Source: Limnohabitans sp.
Lineage (GTDB): Bacteria; Pseudomonadota; Gammaproteobacteria; Burkholderiales; Burkholderiaceae_C
Direction: 5' to 3'
Length of the DNA: 7,798 bases
NCBI GenBank assembly: GCA_021731425.1
Contig: JAKFXJ010000019.1
Coordinates: 1 to 7,798 of the forward strand
Each line of letters starts with the position of its first letter. The stretch's first letter is position 1. A program made the translations under genes and the position numbers. Positions 6,753-7,798 of the stretch are shown one piece after another. Under the pieces are notes generated by a model. It ran no database searches. It saw nothing but the letters and a program-made list of their open reading frames with translations, and was not told where the DNA came from.

Positions 6753-7769
6753 ATGCCCATCAACCACCGCATCGTTTTAGACAACCGCCCTCAAGGCGAA
6801 GCCACCGTCAATAACTTCAAAATGGTCGAGGTGTCTTTGCCTGAACTGCAAGAAGGTCAGGTGCTGGTTTGCCACCACTACATGAGCCTGGACCCCTACA
6901 TGCGCGGACGCATGAACGAGAGCAAGAGCTACGCCGTGCCCCAGCCTTTGGGTGAAGTCATGATTGGCGGCACCGTGGGCGAGGTGGTGGACAGCCGCCA
7001 CCCCAAATTCAAGGCCGGTGACCAAGTGGTGGGCATGGGCGGCTGGCAAGAGTACAGCGTGGTGGATGCCAATGTGATCGGTGCATTGCGCAAAGTCGAC
7101 ACCACCCATGTGCCGCTGTCGCACTATTTGGGCGCTGTGGGCATGCCCGGTGTGACGGCTTGGTATGGCTTGGTCAAAATCATCAACCCCAAGGCGGGCG
7201 AGACGGTGACCGTGAGCGCGGCCAGTGGCGCGGTGGGCAGTGCTTATGGTGCACTGGCCAAAGCCCGTGGCTGCCGCGTGGTGGGCATTGCCGGTGGCAA
7301 AGACAAATGCGACTACGTGGTCAATGAATTGGGCTTTGACGCCTGCATCGACTACAAAGAGCACAAGGACTACCTGAGCCTGTCCAAAGCCCTGCGCGAA
7401 GCCTGCCCGAACGGCATCGATGGCCATTTTGAAAACGTGGGCGGCATGGTGCTCGACGCGGTCATGCTACGCACCAACGCCTTCGCACGCATTGCCGTGT
7501 GCGGCATGATCGCGGGCTACGACGGCGCACCGCTGCCCATGGCCAGCCCGGCCTTGATTTTGGTCAACCGCATGAAGATCGAAGGCTTCATCGTCAGTGA
7601 GCACATGGAAGTCTGGCCCGATGCCCTGCAAGAGCTCGGCACCCTGGTGGGAACCGGCAAGCTGCGCCCCCGTGAATCCGTGGCCCAAGGCCTGGCCGCT
7701 GCACCTGAGGCTTTCTTGGGTCTGCTCAAAGGCAAGAACTTTGGCAAGCAGTTGGTCAAACTGATCTGA
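6753..7769 (+). CDS. Zinc-independent MDR NADPH-dependent oxidoreductase (CurA / prostaglandin-reductase type)
   Basis: A medium-chain dehydrogenase/reductase of the subgroup that reduces the carbon-carbon double bond of alpha,beta-unsaturated ketones or aldehydes with NADPH, as in E. coli CurA and mammalian leukotriene B4 12-hydroxydehydrogenase. It has 338 residues, near the usual ~340. The N-terminal domain carries the subgroup signature YMSLDPYMRGRM at 43-54. GMPGVTAWYGL at 130-140 precedes the Rossmann domain, whose nucleotide loop is SAASGAVGSAYG (155-166). Lys183/Lys185 in AGGKDKC lie where this subgroup contacts the 2'-phosphate of NADPH (inference). GIDGHFENVGG at 221-231 and GKNFGKQLVKL at the C-terminus are typical. 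No cluster of zinc-ligand cysteines is present. The gene follows the hotdog gene by 26 bases and probably ends or continues the same operon. The substrate is unknown; family naming as quinone reductase is common but less specific. Confidence 0.93.
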   Translation: MPINHRIVLDNRPQGEATVNNFKMVEVSLPELQEGQVLVCHHYMSLDPYMRGRMNESKSYAVPQPLGEVMIGGTVGEVVDSRHPKFKAGDQVVGMGGWQEYSVVDANVIGALRKVDTTHVPLSHYLGAVGMPGVTAWYGLVKIINPKAGETVTVSAASGAVGSAYGALAKARGCRVVGIAGGKDKCDYVVNELGFDACIDYKEHKDYLSLSKALREACPNGIDGHFENVGGMVLDAVMLRTNAFARIAVCGMIAGYDGAPLPMASPALILVNRMKIEGFIVSEHMEVWPDALQELGTLVGTGKLRPRESVAQGLAAAPEAFLGLLKGKNFGKQLVKLI

Positions 7770-7779
7770 GTCACCGCAC

Positions 7780-7798
7780 ATGTCCGATCTGATCCTGC
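7780..7798 (+). CDS. Possible start of a further gene, 3' partial
   Basis: An ATG at 7780 opens a frame reading MSDLIL before the window ends, ten bases after the MDR stop. Same-strand tight spacing fits the operon pattern to the left. A GAG at 7768-7770 could act as a weak ribosome-binding site. The MSDLIL opening is reminiscent of glutathione S-transferase-family proteins, which often begin with a similar short strand, but six residues cannot establish a family. Confidence 0.4.

Overview
The window is chromosomal-type, moderately high-GC DNA packed with genes on the + strand only. Protein style, gene content and codon use suggest a betaproteobacterium of the Burkholderiales, probably Comamonadaceae-like; this is a judgement from the sequence, not a database match. 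There is no rRNA, tRNA, mobile element, CRISPR array or phage gene, and no intergenic gap exceeds about 80 bases.

Layout. (1) Positions 2-2035 hold the 3' part of a bifunctional enoyl-CoA hydratase / 3-hydroxyacyl-CoA dehydrogenase (FadB / peroxisomal MFE-1 type); its N-terminus lies off the left edge. (2) A 59-base gap with an AT-rich run and an 8-bp inverted repeat leads to a 391-residue thiolase at 2095-3270. (3) The 80-base gap 3271-3350 holds two hairpins. The second has a T7 tail and looks like a Rho-independent terminator. A third pair of 8-base complementary segments could compete with both. (4) Downstream is a five-gene run: a long (~607 aa) acyl-CoA dehydrogenase of the DmdC-like class (3351-5174), a 101-aa Dabb-domain protein overlapping it by one base (5174-5479), a classical SDR (5492-6283), a PaaI-type hotdog thioesterase (6304-6726) and a zinc-independent MDR reductase of the CurA / prostaglandin-reductase type (6753-7769). 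A further start codon at 7780 probably opens another gene.

Together the genes supply most of a beta-oxidation cycle. The acyl-CoA dehydrogenase introduces the double bond, the bifunctional enzyme hydrates it and oxidises the hydroxyl, and the thiolase releases acetyl-CoA. The SDR, thioesterase and MDR look like accessory enzymes for carbonyl or enone reduction and for CoA release. The substrate cannot be read from the sequence; no transporter, acyl-CoA ligase or regulator is visible.

This is mostly well-known metabolism. The least explained items are the layered RNA structure between thiolase and acyl-CoA dehydrogenase, the coupled Dabb protein of unknown role, and the substrate of the five-gene run. 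I see no clear evidence of a novel system.
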